DNA of 64,000 nt from Candidatus Binatia bacterium (GTDB taxonomy: Bacteria > Desulfobacterota > Binatia > UBA1149 > CAITLU01): positions 1 through 64,000 of the forward strand of contig DASXOZ010000022.1 in the NCBI GenBank assembly GCA_036493895.1, read 5' to 3'. The notes under the pieces were generated by a model that did not search any database, had not been told where the DNA came from, and saw only the letters and a program-made list of their open reading frames with translations. A program made the position numbers and the translations under genes. This document shows, in pieces, positions 42,268 to 50,975 of the stretch (its first letter is position 1; each line of letters opens with the position of its first letter).

Positions 42268-43254
42268 ATGCGCGCATTCGTGACCGGAGGAACCGGTTTC
42301 CTCGGCAGCCGCGTCGTCAGTCGGCTCCTCGCACGCGGGGACGACGTCGTTGCGCTCGCTCGTGAAGGCGCGGCGGCCGACGCTCTGGCCGGGCGCGGAG
42401 TCGAAGTCGTGCATGGCGACCTCGGTGACACCGAACCCTGGCTCCCTCGCGCGGCCGAATGTGACGTTGTTTACCATGTCGGAGCCCGCGTTCTGTCGAG
42501 CGGCCCCTGGGAAGAATTCTGGCGTGTCAACGTCGAAGCCACCCAGCGGCTGATGGATGCGAGCCTGGCCGGCAAGGCCCGGCGTTTCGTGCACGTCAGC
42601 TCCCTCGGCATCTTCGACATCGACCGCGACGGACTCGAGATCGGCGACGAGAGTGACTACGACCGCCGTCCGATGCTGCGGGGTCACTACACCAGGTCGA
42701 AGCTCGACGCCGACCGCCTCGCGTCGACTGCCGTGCGGGTGGGCCGTCCCGTCGTCGTCGTGCGGCCGGGAGTGCTGTACGGGCCGAAGCCGTCGGGACA
42801 GGGAATTTTCCTCGGTCGCGTCAAGAAGTTCCTCAGGCCCGACCTTCTCGCAGTCGTCAGCAGCCCCGACTATCGCGTTCCTCTCGTCTACGTCGAGAAC
42901 GCGGCCGACGCGGTCGTACTGGCCGGCACCGCGGAGGGAATCGAGCGTGGAATCTTCAACGTCATCGACGATCCGGACCTGACGCAGCAGCGGTATTTTC
43001 GTACGCTGTCGGACGTGAGGCCCCGACCTCTGCGCGTCGTGTACCTGCCGGTGTCGCTCATCTCACCCGTCGTTCGTGCCGCCGACTTCGCGCACCGCCT
43101 GGCACGTCGCCGCCCGTGGACGGTTGCGTACCAGCTGCTGCGCTCCGAACGCAGTGCGCGCTACTCGACCGAAGCCGCGAGGTCGCGTCTCGGCTGGACT
43201 CCCGCCGTCGATCTTCGCACCAGCCTTCAGGAGTCGCTCAAGGCTGCCGCGTGA
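42268..43254 (+). CDS. NAD-dependent epimerase/dehydratase (extended SDR)
   Basis: The protein has 328 residues. It starts MRAFVTGGTGFLGSRVVSRLL, an NAD-binding glycine motif at the very N-terminus. HVSSLGIFD and the intact catalytic YTRSK follow, then VVRPGVLYGPKPSG and YRVPLVYVENAADAVVLAG. It resembles the dihydroflavonol/3-beta-hydroxysteroid-like branch, often used for nucleotide sugars or lipid-linked intermediates. The ATG is two bases after the previous stop, and its stop overlaps the next GTG (GTGA), so it is translationally coupled on both sides. Confidence 0.8.
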   Translation: MRAFVTGGTGFLGSRVVSRLLARGDDVVALAREGAAADALAGRGVEVVHGDLGDTEPWLPRAAECDVVYHVGARVLSSGPWEEFWRVNVEATQRLMDASLAGKARRFVHVSSLGIFDIDRDGLEIGDESDYDRRPMLRGHYTRSKLDADRLASTAVRVGRPVVVVRPGVLYGPKPSGQGIFLGRVKKFLRPDLLAVVSSPDYRVPLVYVENAADAVVLAGTAEGIERGIFNVIDDPDLTQQRYFRTLSDVRPRPLRVVYLPVSLISPVVRAADFAHRLARRRPWTVAYQLLRSERSARYSTEAARSRLGWTPAVDLRTSLQESLKAAA

Positions 43255-44501
43255 AGGTCGTTTTCGTCGAGGCGTCGTCCGGGAGCGTGGTCGGCGGATC
43301 GCTGACCGGAATGCTGGAGCTGCTTCGCGGAATCGACCGGGCCAGGATCACGCCGTCGGTGGTGCTCTACGAGCACAAGCCGTGCATCGGCGAGCTGCGC
43401 GAGCGCGGCATCCCGGTGACGGTGGTCTCGCGGCGGGTCCTGCCGAAGACGCATGCGCTGCAGGAAAGCACTGCCTACGCGGGCGCCAGGAACGTGCGTG
43501 CGGTGGCCTCCGCGCTTCAGCTCTTGCGGCGCTCCGCGACCTTCGCCGCCGAAACGCTTCCGTCCGCGCTTCGCCTGCGTGCGGCGATGGCACCATTTGC
43601 TCCCGACCTCGTCTATGCGTGCAACGGTTTTCGCGGCAACTCCGACGCGATCGTCGCTGCGCGCCTCGTCGGTGTCCCGTGTGTCATCCACGCCAAGGGG
43701 TTCGACAAGCTGTCGTGGATCGAAAGGCTGCTGTCCGCATCGGTGGCCGGTTGCATCTCGATGACGAAGGCGATCGAGGACCACTGCCGCGCCGGCGGAA
43801 TGCGGCCCGGATTCTTCGAGGTGATCTACGACGGGTTGGACCTTGCGGCGTTTCGCCCGAAGCGCGCTTCGGCGGAGGTCCGGCGCGAGCTCGGCCTTGC
43901 TGCGGACTGCGAGGTCGCCGGAGTCGTCGGCAACATCCAGCCGTGGAAAGGGCAGAAGGTGCTCGTCGAGGCGCTGGACCTGCTGGCCGCGGAGAAACCG
44001 GCGCTCGTCGTCCTCATCGTCGGCGGCACCCACCGCAGCGGCGCCGCTTACGAGCGCGAGGTCCGCGAGCTGGTGGCTGCGCGCGGACTCGCCTCGCGCG
44101 TCGTATTTACCGGGCCGCGCGCCGACGTACCCGACCTGATGAACGCGATGGACGTTCTGGTGCACACGTCGGTACGCGGCGAGCCGTTCGGGCGCGTCAT
44201 CATCGAAGGCATGGCGGTAGCCAGGCCTGTCATCGCGACGCGGGCCGGGGGAGTTCCCGAGTTCGTCCACGACGGCGACGATGCGGTGCTCGTCGAGCCC
44301 GGCGATGCGCCGGCCCTGGCGCGCGAGCTTGCCGTGCTGCTGGGCGACCCCGCCCGGCGCGAAACCCTCGGTCGCGCGGCGAGGGTATCGGCAGAGCGAT
44401 TCGCACTGCCGCGACACGTTGCGCTGATGAGCCGGGCTTTCGAGCGGGCGACCGCAGGTCGTGACGCCGCGCTTCACGGGCGGGCGAAGGCGGCGGCGTG
44501 A
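43251..44501 (+). CDS. GT4-family glycosyltransferase
   Basis: The protein has 416 residues from the GTG at 43251, which overlaps the upstream stop. GT-B fold: VKVVFVEASSGSVVGGSLTG at the start, DLVYACNGFRGNSDAIVAA in the acceptor half, VGNIQPWKGQKVLVEAL, FTGPRADVPDLMNAMDVLVH and the donor motif GEPFGRVIIEGMAVARPVIA with GGVPEFVHDG. It adds one sugar to the growing lipid-linked unit at the cytosolic face. It is coupled to the HprK-like gene by a second GTGA overlap. Confidence 0.85.
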   Translation: MKVVFVEASSGSVVGGSLTGMLELLRGIDRARITPSVVLYEHKPCIGELRERGIPVTVVSRRVLPKTHALQESTAYAGARNVRAVASALQLLRRSATFAAETLPSALRLRAAMAPFAPDLVYACNGFRGNSDAIVAARLVGVPCVIHAKGFDKLSWIERLLSASVAGCISMTKAIEDHCRAGGMRPGFFEVIYDGLDLAAFRPKRASAEVRRELGLAADCEVAGVVGNIQPWKGQKVLVEALDLLAAEKPALVVLIVGGTHRSGAAYEREVRELVAARGLASRVVFTGPRADVPDLMNAMDVLVHTSVRGEPFGRVIIEGMAVARPVIATRAGGVPEFVHDGDDAVLVEPGDAPALARELAVLLGDPARRETLGRAARVSAERFALPRHVALMSRAFERATAGRDAALHGRAKAAA

Positions 44502-45613
44502 GCGCGACGGCCTGCTTCGAGCTTCACGGCGTGCGCGTGCGCATGGAGTCGGAGCTGCCGGCGTTCACCGAATATGCCCGCGCTGCCCTCGAGCCTTTCC
44601 TCACCGAGGACAAGGGACGCTTCGACATCCGCTCGTCGGTGCAGTGGCGCGAGAGTCCGCCGCCGCGCGACGGAGAGCCCGGAGGCGTGGGCTTCGACGC
44701 GATCCCGTGGACACGGCGACCCGACCGCGACCTCTACGTCGGCGGCGCAGGTGCGCTGTGGCTTCGCATCGACGACTTTACCGACCTGCAGATGAAGCTG
44801 GCGATGCGCGACGAAAGCGTCGAGCTGACCGGGCGATACTTTTTCCATCTCTCGTCGGGAGGCACCGTCGAATCGCTGCAGAGGCTGCGCCATCGCTCCC
44901 ACCTCGACGAGCTGAGGGGACGGCGCTTCTCGACGCTGCTGTATTATTTCTTCTACCATCCGCTGCTCTGGTGGCTCAGCCGCGGGGCGGGCTGGAACGT
45001 GCTGCACGGCGGCGCCGTCTCGACGCGCATCGGCGCGGTGATCTTCGCCGGCATGCCGGGCTGCGGGAAGTCGACATTGACCGTCTCGATGCTCTCGGAC
45101 GCCGACCAGAAAATGCTGTCGGACAACCTGTTGCTCCACGACGGGGAAAACGTGCTGGCAGTGCCCGAGTTGCTGCTGCTCGACGAGCGCAGCCGCAAGC
45201 TGGCCGGCGCCGGCGCCAAGCGCCTCGTCGCCACCGGCGAGCAGCGCGTCTTCGCGCGCGATGCCTACCGCGTCGGCGACGTCGAGCTGGCGCCGCGCAA
45301 GGCGGGCGTGCTGCTGCACGTCGAGCGCGCCAGCGAGTTCCTGCTCAAGCCGCTGGTGCCGCGCGAGAGCGCCGCGCGCTTGCGCGCCGCCAACACGATG
45401 GCCAAGGAAGTGCGCCGCCTGTCGATCATGAACGAAGTGCTCGACGTCGTCTCCGGCGCCCGGCGATTCGATGAGCCGGGGGCGGCCGACAAGCTGGCGG
45501 CCGTGGTTCCGTCGTTCCTGCTGCAGGTACCGCCGGTGACCGACGCCGTCGGCTTTCTCAAGGAAAAAGTGCTGGGCGAGCTGTTCGACGTGCTTGCGGG
45601 GGACGAGGTTTGA
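44498..45613 (+). CDS. HprK-like (HPr kinase/phosphorylase-related) P-loop kinase
   Basis: The protein has 371 residues from a GTG coupled to the upstream stop. The N-terminal 160 residues form an alpha/beta domain without clear match. The C-terminal P-loop domain has LHGGAVSTRIGAVIFAGMPGCGKSTLTVSML with Lys191, then a HprK-like LSDNLLLHDGENV segment. Proteins of this group (HprK-related kinases) occur in polysaccharide and exosortase loci, without HPr or a PTS as partner; none is seen here. It may phosphorylate a sugar, a Ser residue in a locus protein, or an amino-acid substituent. The target is unknown. The next gene, a flippase, begins inside its stop. Confidence 0.8.
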   Translation: MSATACFELHGVRVRMESELPAFTEYARAALEPFLTEDKGRFDIRSSVQWRESPPPRDGEPGGVGFDAIPWTRRPDRDLYVGGAGALWLRIDDFTDLQMKLAMRDESVELTGRYFFHLSSGGTVESLQRLRHRSHLDELRGRRFSTLLYYFFYHPLLWWLSRGAGWNVLHGGAVSTRIGAVIFAGMPGCGKSTLTVSMLSDADQKMLSDNLLLHDGENVLAVPELLLLDERSRKLAGAGAKRLVATGEQRVFARDAYRVGDVELAPRKAGVLLHVERASEFLLKPLVPRESAARLRAANTMAKEVRRLSIMNEVLDVVSGARRFDEPGAADKLAAVVPSFLLQVPPVTDAVGFLKEKVLGELFDVLAGDEV

Positions 45614-46983
45614 AGCTGACGGGCAAGAGGCCGGCGATGTCGCCGCTGTGGCAGCTGTTCGAGGATTTCGGGGGTACGCTGGCGACGATCTTCGCGAAGA
45701 TGGGCTTCGGCATCATCATCGGGATGATCACCGCGCGCTGGCTCGGCCCCACCTCGCGCGGAATTTTCTCGCTGGTCTCGACGTTTCCCGCGACGCTGAC
45801 CACGCTGACGAAGTTCGGCCAGGCCCAGGCCGTCATCTACTTCATCCGCCGCGAGAAAGAGGACGTCTCGCGAGTGGCCTCCACTGCCGTGTGGTTCGGC
45901 CTGGGCACGGGCGCCCTGCTGATCGTGCTGGTGGTGCTGCTGCGAGACCAGATCCTGCACACGTTCCTGCGCGGCGTGCCGCTGTGGGCGCTGATGACGA
46001 TCCTGCCGATGATCCCCATCCTGCTGATGGAGAGCTACCTTTACGGGATCCTGCAGGCTACCGACCGCTTCCGGGTCTACAACGCACGGCTGCTCGGCGA
46101 GTCGATCATCGCGCTCGTGCTGATGGCGGTGGTGCTCGTCGGTCTCAAGCTCGGGCTTCCCGGCGCGCTCGGCGTCTCGATCGTGCTCAACACCGTGATG
46201 CTGCTGTGGGTGTTCTGGACGATCCACAAGGACACGCCGCTGCATTTCCTGTTCGACCGCGGCCTTTTCCGCCGCATGTTCCGCTACGGCATGAAGTCCC
46301 ACCTGCAGATCATCGCGTCGCACTTCAACTTCAAGACCGGCGTCTACCTTTGCGCATACTACCTGTCGCCGTCGGAAGTCGCGTTCTATGCGATCGGCGC
46401 GAAGTTCGCCGAGCAGATGATGTCGATTCCGCAGTCGCTCGGACTGGCGATGTTCCCGCGCCTGGCCGGCGTGAGCGACGAGAGGGTGCACCTGATGACG
46501 GCATCTGCATGCCGCCAGACGTTCGCGATCACGTCGGTCTCGGCGCTGGTGCTGACGTTCGTCGGCAAGTTCGCAATCACCACTCTGTACGGGGCCGCGT
46601 ACGAGCCGGCAGCGGTGCCGCTGATCTACATCTCGTGGGGCATCGTGATGATGTCGATGTACGTGCTGCTGTCTCGCGATTTTACGGCGCGCGACCGCCA
46701 GATGGTCAACGTGATTGCCGCCTACATCGCGCTCGGGGGCAATATCGGCCTCAACGTGTGGCTGATCCCGAAGATGGGCATCCGCGGGGCTGCCATCGGC
46801 ACCAGCACGTCGTACACGGTGGCGGCGCTGCTGCTGTACGTGTTCTTCCTGCTCGAGTCGGGGATGTCGTGGTACGAGCCCCTGGTTCCCCGGATAGAGG
46901 ATTTCGAGCGCTGGCGCCGGCTTGCGGCGGAGTTCTCGCAGCGCCTGGCGCGCAGCCGCGTGCCTCGCCCCGATGCGAGATAG
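45610..46983 (+). CDS. Wzx-like polysaccharide flippase (MOP superfamily)
   Basis: The protein has 457 residues with about 12-14 membrane helices. It starts at a TTG overlapping the previous stop (TTGA), so translation coupling probably supplies initiation. Typical segments are LWQLFEDFGGTLATIFAKMGFG near the start, ARWLGPTSRGIFSLV and a conserved cytosolic-loop pattern FGQAQAVIYFIRR. The fold and length match oligosaccharide-unit flippases that move the lipid-linked repeat to the periplasm. A Wzy polymerase is not obvious in the window, unless one of the GT39-like proteins or a gene beyond the right edge fills that role. Confidence 0.85.
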   Translation: MKLTGKRPAMSPLWQLFEDFGGTLATIFAKMGFGIIIGMITARWLGPTSRGIFSLVSTFPATLTTLTKFGQAQAVIYFIRREKEDVSRVASTAVWFGLGTGALLIVLVVLLRDQILHTFLRGVPLWALMTILPMIPILLMESYLYGILQATDRFRVYNARLLGESIIALVLMAVVLVGLKLGLPGALGVSIVLNTVMLLWVFWTIHKDTPLHFLFDRGLFRRMFRYGMKSHLQIIASHFNFKTGVYLCAYYLSPSEVAFYAIGAKFAEQMMSIPQSLGLAMFPRLAGVSDERVHLMTASACRQTFAITSVSALVLTFVGKFAITTLYGAAYEPAAVPLIYISWGIVMMSMYVLLSRDFTARDRQMVNVIAAYIALGGNIGLNVWLIPKMGIRGAAIGTSTSYTVAALLLYVFFLLESGMSWYEPLVPRIEDFERWRRLAAEFSQRLARSRVPRPDAR

Positions 46984-49555
46984 CGACTTGCGACCAGATC
47001 CCTTTTTCCCCAAGCTGCCCCAAATGGTCCTGGCACCCCCGTCCGAAGGGAAAAAAAGTCACGGCTGGCTGGCGCTGGCCGGGGCAGTGGCGCTGGTCGC
47101 CGCAATGGCCGGCCGCGCCGCAGCGCTCGAGGTCCAGTGCGGCGCCGACGACGGCGACGCCTTCGGCTGGTCCGTCGCTACCGGCGGCGATTATGACGGC
47201 GACGGCGTTCCCGACATCGCGGTCGGCGCCCCGTGTGCGTGGGTCGGCACCAGCGAAAAGTCGGGCCGTGTAAAAGTCTTCTCCGGCGCCACCGGGGCCG
47301 TGCTCGCCTCGCTGCCCGGCGTCCAGGACGGCGAGCGTTACGGCGCCGCTCTCGATTTCATTCCGGACCTCGACGGCGACGGCAGGGACGAGCTCGCGAT
47401 CGGCGCCCCGGCCTTCGACGTGCCGAAGGAAACGAGCGGCGTTCGCCTCGACGCCGGGCGTCTCGAAGTGCGCTCGATGACGCACGGAGTGCTGTGGGAA
47501 ACTCGCGGCGCCAACGATTTTGCCGGCCTCGGCGAAACCGTCTCGGCGCTTGCGGACCTGAACGGAGACGGAAAGGCCGACATCGCCGTCGGAGCGAGCG
47601 AAGCGCTCGTCGACGGCAGCCGCGACGGTGTCGCCTACGTATTGTCGGGCGCCGACGGGTCGGTGCTCGGCCAGAACGACGGCCTCAACCACTTCGAGAA
47701 CTGGGGCAGCCTCGTCGGCTATGCCGGCGACGTCGACGGAGACGGCATTCCGGACTGGTTCGCATCCGCCAACGGCGTCAGCCTTCCCGCCGAGGATTTT
47801 GTCGCGCGAGCCGCCGGCGTGACGACCACGACCGCGTCCACGACGACCACCACGTCGACCACGACCACTCTCGTCGACCGCGCCGGACGCCTGTCGATCA
47901 TCTCCGGAAAGCCCCCGTTCGACGTCATCGTCGCGCTGCGCGGCGACGAGACTCGCCAGAGGTTCGGCCGCTCGGCGGTCGCGACCACCGACGGCAACGG
48001 CGACGGCAAGAGCGACCTGTGGATCGGATCGCCGGGAGCGAAGGTCGGCAATACCCTGGAGGCCGGGGCCATCGACCTCTATACCGGCGACGGCACGAAG
48101 ATCCGCCGCATTGTCGAACCGACTCCCCAGCAGTTTGCCGGTTTCGGCACTTCGCTGGTCGCGCCAGGCTCGCTCGACGGAGGACCGGGCAGCGACGTCG
48201 TCGTCGGCGCGCCGGATGCGAAAGTGCAGACGCGCGTCGCAGCCGGCCGCGTCGAAGCGTTCAATGCCAGCAACGGCGCGCAGCTGTGGTCCCAGTCGGG
48301 CAGCCTGCCCAATTCGCAGTTCGGGCAATCGCTCGGCAGCGGAATCGATTTCGACGCCGACGGCGTTCCCGACATCATCGCCGGTTCGCCCGGCGCGACG
48401 CCGGACGGCAGGCGCGGGGCAGGAGCGGCGTACGTGCTCTCCGGCGCCAACGGGAGCGTGCTCGCGTCGTTTGCCGGCAGGCGCGGACGGGAATCGCGCA
48501 TTTACGTGTCGGGGCCGAACCTGGATCGCGAAGTCGTGATCCGCAGCTTCGATCCATTCGGCCATCGTCGCGAAGCGGAGATCCGCGCATTCCGCGGTTA
48601 TCCGACGACGAAGCTGTCGATGGCGCTTCTGGACCAGTCCGACCGCGCCGGTGCTGCGAACTCCCTGCTCGCGGTCGGGGCCGGCTCCGGTGGCGGCTCC
48701 AGCAACGTGGTCGTCTATCGCGCCCAGCGGCGCCGTCGCCAAGTCTCCCAGTTCCCCGCGTTCCCCACGGTTCCTCCGGGTCCGATGGTCTATAGCGGCA
48801 GCGTCAACGTCGCCGGAGGCAATTTCTCCGCGGCCAATGCCGGCGACGAGATTGCGGTCGCACCGGCTGACAATGTCACGGGCACGATCGACATCGCGGT
48901 GCACCGCCGCCAGTTCGTCGATCCGAACGGCATGATCTCCTGGCAGAAGATCGTCGAGTTCGCGGCGTTCAAGCCGGCCGACACGATCGAAGGCAACCTC
49001 GTGAACGCAGTCGGCGTGAACATCGCCGGCGGCAACGTGCAGAAAGAGTCGGACCCCAACGGCCAGCAGGACGAGGTCATTGCGGCGCCGGCGGCAGGCC
49101 TTCCTGCCGTGCGCGTGTTCTCGGGCACCGGCACGCAGGTCGCGCAGTGGCAGGCCTACCCGCTGCAGGGCAGCCTCGGTCCCAACTCCGGAGTGCTGCT
49201 CGCCGTTGCCGATCTCAACGGCGACGGCCAGCGCGAGATCATCACGTGCCCGGCATCCGGTCAGATCTGGATCCAGGCGTGGGACGGCAAGGGGAAACAC
49301 TTCACCCCGAACGGGCTCGGCAACGCGGTCAGCTTCTTCCTTACCGGGCATGCGGATGCGATCGCAGCGGCGGACGTCGATTTCGACGGGGCCGACGAGA
49401 TCCTGATCTCCACGGGTCCCGGCAGCGCCGGGCAGGTCCTCGCGTTCGAAGCCGACGGGTCGCCGGTCAAGGGATGGCAGGGTTTCGCGCCGTACGGGCC
49501 TCTGGCGCAGGCAAAGCTCGGCCTCGTCGGCACCAACAGCTTCTGGCGACCCTGA
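46973..49555 (+). CDS. Secreted FG-GAP (integrin-alpha-like) beta-propeller protein
   Basis: The protein has 860 residues from the ATG at 46973, overlapping the flippase stop by 11 bases; a second ATG at 47024 is possible. A signal peptide follows (WLALAGAVALVAAMAGRAAA). At least eight Ca-binding DxDxDG-type loops are visible (DYDGDGVPDIAVG, DLDGDGRDELAIG, DLNGDGKADIAVG, DGNGDGKSDLWIG, DFDADGVPDIIAG, DLNGDGQREIITC and others), each in an FG-GAP repeat. Together they could build one or two seven-bladed propellers. A Thr-rich linker (TTTTASTTTTTSTTTT) near residue 285 splits them. It is probably exported and binds glycan or surface proteins. No anchor or sorting signal is seen. Confidence 0.85.
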   Translation: MRDSDLRPDPFFPKLPQMVLAPPSEGKKSHGWLALAGAVALVAAMAGRAAALEVQCGADDGDAFGWSVATGGDYDGDGVPDIAVGAPCAWVGTSEKSGRVKVFSGATGAVLASLPGVQDGERYGAALDFIPDLDGDGRDELAIGAPAFDVPKETSGVRLDAGRLEVRSMTHGVLWETRGANDFAGLGETVSALADLNGDGKADIAVGASEALVDGSRDGVAYVLSGADGSVLGQNDGLNHFENWGSLVGYAGDVDGDGIPDWFASANGVSLPAEDFVARAAGVTTTTASTTTTTSTTTTLVDRAGRLSIISGKPPFDVIVALRGDETRQRFGRSAVATTDGNGDGKSDLWIGSPGAKVGNTLEAGAIDLYTGDGTKIRRIVEPTPQQFAGFGTSLVAPGSLDGGPGSDVVVGAPDAKVQTRVAAGRVEAFNASNGAQLWSQSGSLPNSQFGQSLGSGIDFDADGVPDIIAGSPGATPDGRRGAGAAYVLSGANGSVLASFAGRRGRESRIYVSGPNLDREVVIRSFDPFGHRREAEIRAFRGYPTTKLSMALLDQSDRAGAANSLLAVGAGSGGGSSNVVVYRAQRRRRQVSQFPAFPTVPPGPMVYSGSVNVAGGNFSAANAGDEIAVAPADNVTGTIDIAVHRRQFVDPNGMISWQKIVEFAAFKPADTIEGNLVNAVGVNIAGGNVQKESDPNGQQDEVIAAPAAGLPAVRVFSGTGTQVAQWQAYPLQGSLGPNSGVLLAVADLNGDGQREIITCPASGQIWIQAWDGKGKHFTPNGLGNAVSFFLTGHADAIAAADVDFDGADEILISTGPGSAGQVLAFEADGSPVKGWQGFAPYGPLAQAKLGLVGTNSFWRP

Positions 49556-49562
49556 GTACCGC

Positions 49563-50732
49563 GTGACGGCAGGGGCCAGCAGGAGCCCGCGGCCGGGGCC
49601 GGCTGCGGTCGTCTACGTGATCGCGCAGATGATCACGGGCGGCACCCAGACCCATATCCTCCAGGTTCTGCGGCTGATCGACAGGGAACGCTTCTGTCCG
49701 GTGCTGTTCGCGCTGAGAGACGACGGCAACCTGCTGGAGACCGTCCGCGGGCTCGACGTCGAAGTACGCACATTCGGCATGGGCGGATCGCTCAGGAACC
49801 CGAGTGATATCCTAGGTTTGAGCCGGATGGTGAAGGCGTTGCGCGACGTGCGTCCGGCCGTCGTGCACGGGTATCTGCTGCGCGGCAATTTTTACGCTGC
49901 CGTCGCCGGGCGCCTCTGCGGCGCGGCGGTCGTCACGAGCAAACGCGGCCTGCACCGCCCGGCCGGCGTGGCCGAAAAGCTCGCGGTCCGCGTCTCGGGC
50001 CGCCTGTCGGACGTGGTCACCGGCAACGCTCCGCAGGTTCTCGAGTTCACGCGCGAAGTGGAAGGGCCGCAGACCGCGAGGATGGTGATGATCCCGAGCG
50101 GGACCGACACGGAACGTTTCGACCCGGACCGCGTTGGCAGTGCCGCGCGAGACAAGCTGAGGGCAGAGCTCGGGATCGGCGACGATCCGATCGTCGGCAC
50201 GGCGATAACTTTCAGGCCTCGCAAGGGGTTCCGGATGTTTTTTGAGGCGATGGCCGAGCTTCGCCGCAGCTTTCCGCGGGCCCACGCCGTCATCGCCGGC
50301 GCCGACGAGATGCCGCTGGAGCCCGCCGAGCTGATGCGCTCCCTCGGCCTGGACGCCAGCGTCCATCTTCTCGGGCGCCGCAGCGACATGCCCGAGGTGC
50401 TGTCGGCCTTCGACGCCTTCGTGCTGCCGTCCGAGAGCGAAGGGATGTCGAACGCGATCCTCGAGGCGATGGCGATGCGGCTGCCGGTGGTCGCGACGTC
50501 GGTCGGCGGTGCGCCCGAAGTGATCGAGGAGGGGGTCAGCGGCAACCTGGTCGACTATCCGGATGCCGGTTCGATGGCCGCCCGGCTTTGCGTCCTGCTG
50601 GGCGATGCGGCGCTGCGCCGGCGCATCGGCGAGGCTGCCCGCACCCGCGTCGTCGCGCGCTATTCGGCGAGCGGCATGGTCCGCCAGATCGAAGATTTGT
50701 ACGTGACGCTTCTCAATGGGAAAACGCACTGA
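49563..50732 (+). CDS. GT4-family glycosyltransferase
   Basis: The protein has 389 residues from a GTG. GT-B fold: VVYVIAQMITGGTQTHILQVLR with the Gly-Gly-Thr loop near the start, VTSKRGLHRPAG in the acceptor half, ITFRPRKGFRMFFEAMAEL, HLLGRRSDMPEVLSAFDAFV and the donor motif SEGMSNAILEAMAMRLPVV with GGAPEVIEEG. It follows the propeller gene by only 7 bases, so it belongs to the same transcript. After it, 243 bases without a gene precede the first phosphoesterase-like lipoprotein. Confidence 0.85.
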   Translation: MTAGASRSPRPGPAAVVYVIAQMITGGTQTHILQVLRLIDRERFCPVLFALRDDGNLLETVRGLDVEVRTFGMGGSLRNPSDILGLSRMVKALRDVRPAVVHGYLLRGNFYAAVAGRLCGAAVVTSKRGLHRPAGVAEKLAVRVSGRLSDVVTGNAPQVLEFTREVEGPQTARMVMIPSGTDTERFDPDRVGSAARDKLRAELGIGDDPIVGTAITFRPRKGFRMFFEAMAELRRSFPRAHAVIAGADEMPLEPAELMRSLGLDASVHLLGRRSDMPEVLSAFDAFVLPSESEGMSNAILEAMAMRLPVVATSVGGAPEVIEEGVSGNLVDYPDAGSMAARLCVLLGDAALRRRIGEAARTRVVARYSASGMVRQIEDLYVTLLNGKTH

Positions 50733-50975
50733 AGGCCGCGGCCACCCGCAATCCCAGGAGCCCGATCAGCAGCAACGACCCCGGCGGATCCGATCCAGCG
50801 ACACGACCCCGCGATGGGGCCGCAGCGGCGCGGCTGCCCGGCAACCGCAGTGTGCGAGCGATCGGGCCTGGAAGCAGTGCAGCGCAATGACGACGGGACG
50901 CTCCAGTGGCCGGGCTGCCGCTGCCACGGTGCCCGCGCAAACGGCGGTGGCGGGATGTCCGGATCGAGGAGGACG

